Source: an uncultured Robinsoniella sp. (GTDB taxonomy: Bacteria > Bacillota > Clostridia > Lachnospirales > Lachnospiraceae). From it: DNA of 17,297 nucleotides. The stretch is taken from NCBI GenBank assembly GCA_900539655.1, contig UQCR01000131.1, forward strand, positions 1 to 17,297, written 5' to 3'. How positions within the stretch are numbered: the stretch's first letter is position 1; the number at the start of each line of letters is the position of its first letter. Made by a program: the position numbers and the translations under genes. Below, one piece after another: positions 16,029-17,297 of the stretch. Below the pieces are notes generated by a model. It had not been told where the DNA came from. It did not search any database and was given only the letters and a program-made list of their open reading frames with translations.

Positions 16029-17012
16029 CTACAACAATTTGTAAATTTCATCCGGCTGGGGACGTTCCAGAAATCTGCTGTCCTCTCCGTTAAACAATAC
16101 TCTGTCGTTACCATCAGTTGTTCTCCCGATCAGGGATGCAGGGATTCTGCATTTGCCCAGCTCGGCAATCAGCCCCAGTCCATCGTCTGCCGCAATCAGA
16201 AGGGCTCCGCTGGACATCATAACATAGGGATTCAACCCAAAGTACTCGCATATTTCTATACTTTCCTGTTTCACCGGTATTTTTTTCAGATCCGCTTCCA
16301 GTCCTACGCCTGCACTTTCAGCCATCTCCCAGAGTGCGCCAAAGATTCCGCCCTCTGTCACATCATGCATGGCAGATACCCCGAAGCGGCTTGCGGCGGC
16401 AGCCTCCGGCACAACTGAGATATACCGGTCAAATTTCTTTGCAGTATCAATCATCGCCATTGGAAATCTATTTTTCAATTCTTCTTCTTTTTCTTTTGCA
16501 ATAATGGATGTACCCTCCAGGGCAATCCACTTGGTAAGTACCAGATCCTGCCCGGGTTTCACACCACCTGTAGACAAAACCTCATTTTCCATCGCTTTCC
16601 CGATACCCGATACGGTTATCACAGGCTGGGTAACCCCGGCAGGTGTTTTCGTGTGTCCTCCCGCAATCTGAATATTCAGGGATGCACAAGTCTCCTCCAG
16701 TTCCTGCATCATTTCCCGCAGTTGTGGTTCTTCCATTGTAACTGGGAGCAGGATACTGACCAGCACCGCTACCGGCTGTGCCCCGGATGTTGCAATGTCA
16801 TTGGCTGTTACATGGATTGCCAGGGCTGCTGCATCCTTAGTAACCGCTGTGATGGGATCAATAGAGCATACAAATACTTCCCCCTGGGCAAGCTTTAACA
16901 CGGCACAGTCCTCTCCCACACCTGCCCCCTGCAGAACTTCATTTCGTTTTGTTTTTATCTGTCTAAATACAGACCTTTTTAAAGCCTGTTCTGAAATCTT
17001 ACCAATTTTCAT
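16029..17012 (-). CDS. AIR synthase-related (PurM/HypE-like) protein
   Basis: A 327-residue PurM-fold protein. The N-terminal half shows GAGVGEDCAVL (29-39, the GxGDDAAV-type ATP/metal loop), ANDIATSGAQP (70-80) and IAGGHTKT (116-123); the C-terminal half has MHDVTEGG, typical of HypE, ThiL and SelD relatives. The family makes acyl-phosphate or thio-type activated intermediates with ATP. HypE needs a C-terminal Cys, which is absent here (the protein ends in YKLL), so it is not a hydrogenase HypE. No purine or thiamine genes are nearby, so PurM or ThiL roles are also unlikely. It is probably the first gene of the five-gene operon, with AAAGGAG 5-6 bases before the ATG and a promoter upstream. 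The exact reaction is unknown. Confidence 0.85.
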   Translation of the reverse strand: MKIGKISEQALKRSVFRQIKTKRNEVLQGAGVGEDCAVLKLAQGEVFVCSIDPITAVTKDAAALAIHVTANDIATSGAQPVAVLVSILLPVTMEEPQLREMMQELEETCASLNIQIAGGHTKTPAGVTQPVITVSGIGKAMENEVLSTGGVKPGQDLVLTKWIALEGTSIIAKEKEEELKNRFPMAMIDTAKKFDRYISVVPEAAAASRFGVSAMHDVTEGGIFGALWEMAESAGVGLEADLKKIPVKQESIEICEYFGLNPYVMMSSGALLIAADDGLGLIAELGKCRIPASLIGRTTDGNDRVLFNGEDSRFLERPQPDEIYKLL

Positions 17013-17116
17013 AAATTCTCCTTTTGTTCCAGTTCAGCGTGTTTGAAAATTCATTCCCCACCACTGCATAGAATCATCCCGAAAATTTTTTCCGGAATCA
17101 AAAACCTATTGGATAC

Positions 17117-17145
17117 ATTTTAATACAACTTAACTTCAATTGCAA
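17117..17145 (-). promoter_or_regulatory. Candidate promoter of the PurM-like/Lrp/aminotransferase operon
   Basis: On the minus strand TTGCAA (17145-17140, 4 of 6) and TAAAAT (17122-17117, 5 of 6) are 17 bp apart. The inferred 5' leader would be about 95-100 nt. Upstream, GATGCA (17166-17171) and TGCATC form a weak 6-bp dyad, a possible regulator site. No other feature is evident in 17013-17260. Confidence 0.45.
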
Positions 17146-17265
17146 CTGTGTGTTATAAAGTAAATGATGCAACCTGGGTGAATGGTGCCATGCATCGCCC
17201 GGAAGACAACTTTAGAGCGTGTTTTTTGCCTTCCTAATCCCTACTTTTTTCCCATAAAGCGACAA

Positions 17266-17297
17266 AATCGGCAGCTGCGAACAGGCAGCTGCCGATT
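17266..17297 (-). terminator. Perfect 13-bp hairpin, probable terminator at the window edge
   Basis: AATCGGCAGCTGC (17266-17278) and GCAGCTGCCGATT (17285-17297) are perfectly complementary around a 6-nt loop. On the minus strand the stem is followed by TTGTCGCTTT, which is moderately T-rich and fits the end of a minus-strand gene lying to the right. On the + strand the continuation is outside the window, so the direction is not settled. Confidence 0.65.

Noticed and set aside
16029..17012. Hydrogenase maturation HypE, PurM or ThiL as a precise assignment
   Set aside because: The fold is right, but the HypE C-terminal Cys is missing and no hyp, pur or thi genes are nearby, so only the superfamily is claimed.

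Overview
The window looks like a chromosomal segment of a Gram-positive Clostridia, most likely Lachnospiraceae. Reasons are the strong AGGAGG-type ribosome sites, moderate GC in most genes, a MutS2 with a C-terminal Smr domain, a YhaM nuclease of exactly the Bacillus length, an RlmD carrying the C-terminal extension I associate with Clostridia, and a membrane-anchored HtrA-like protein. The assignment is inferred from gene content; no rRNA or tRNA is present to confirm it.

Layout: (1) 1-421, AT-rich sequence without an intact gene: short open-frame fragments, a rightward terminator-like hairpin and a second, larger inverted repeat. (2) 422-4165 (-), a very AT-rich gene for a 1247-residue STAND-type NTPase with an N-terminal PD-(D/E)xK-like domain and a long helical C-terminal part, an architecture of single-protein antiphage systems such as Avs. 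It lies 36 bp downstream of rlmD with no terminator between. (3) 4202-8574 (-), rlmD, yhaM and an HtrA-like protein with a damaged catalytic triad. The yhaM-rlmD gap holds a 39-bp (20+19) tandem-repeat array and a terminator-like hairpin. (4) A divergent promoter region (8575-8801), then mutS2, an OmpR-type response regulator and its histidine kinase on the + strand, ending in a bidirectional terminator. (5) 13421-17012 (-), a compact operon read right to left: PurM/AIR-synthase-like protein, Lrp/AsnC regulator, PLP aminotransferase, trmL and a DUF2809-like membrane protein. (6) 17013-17297, the promoter region of that operon and a perfect 13-bp hairpin at the window edge.

Most of the window is housekeeping: RNA processing and modification (yhaM, rlmD, trmL), ribosome or DNA maintenance (mutS2), envelope sensing (two-component pair, HtrA-like) and amino-acid metabolism (aminotransferase with Lrp). 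The accessory island is the STAND gene plus the degraded left flank. It is the only credible candidate for a defence system here. The composition change at the 3' end of rlmD suggests that the foreign DNA begins inside the C-terminal extension of that gene or just after it.
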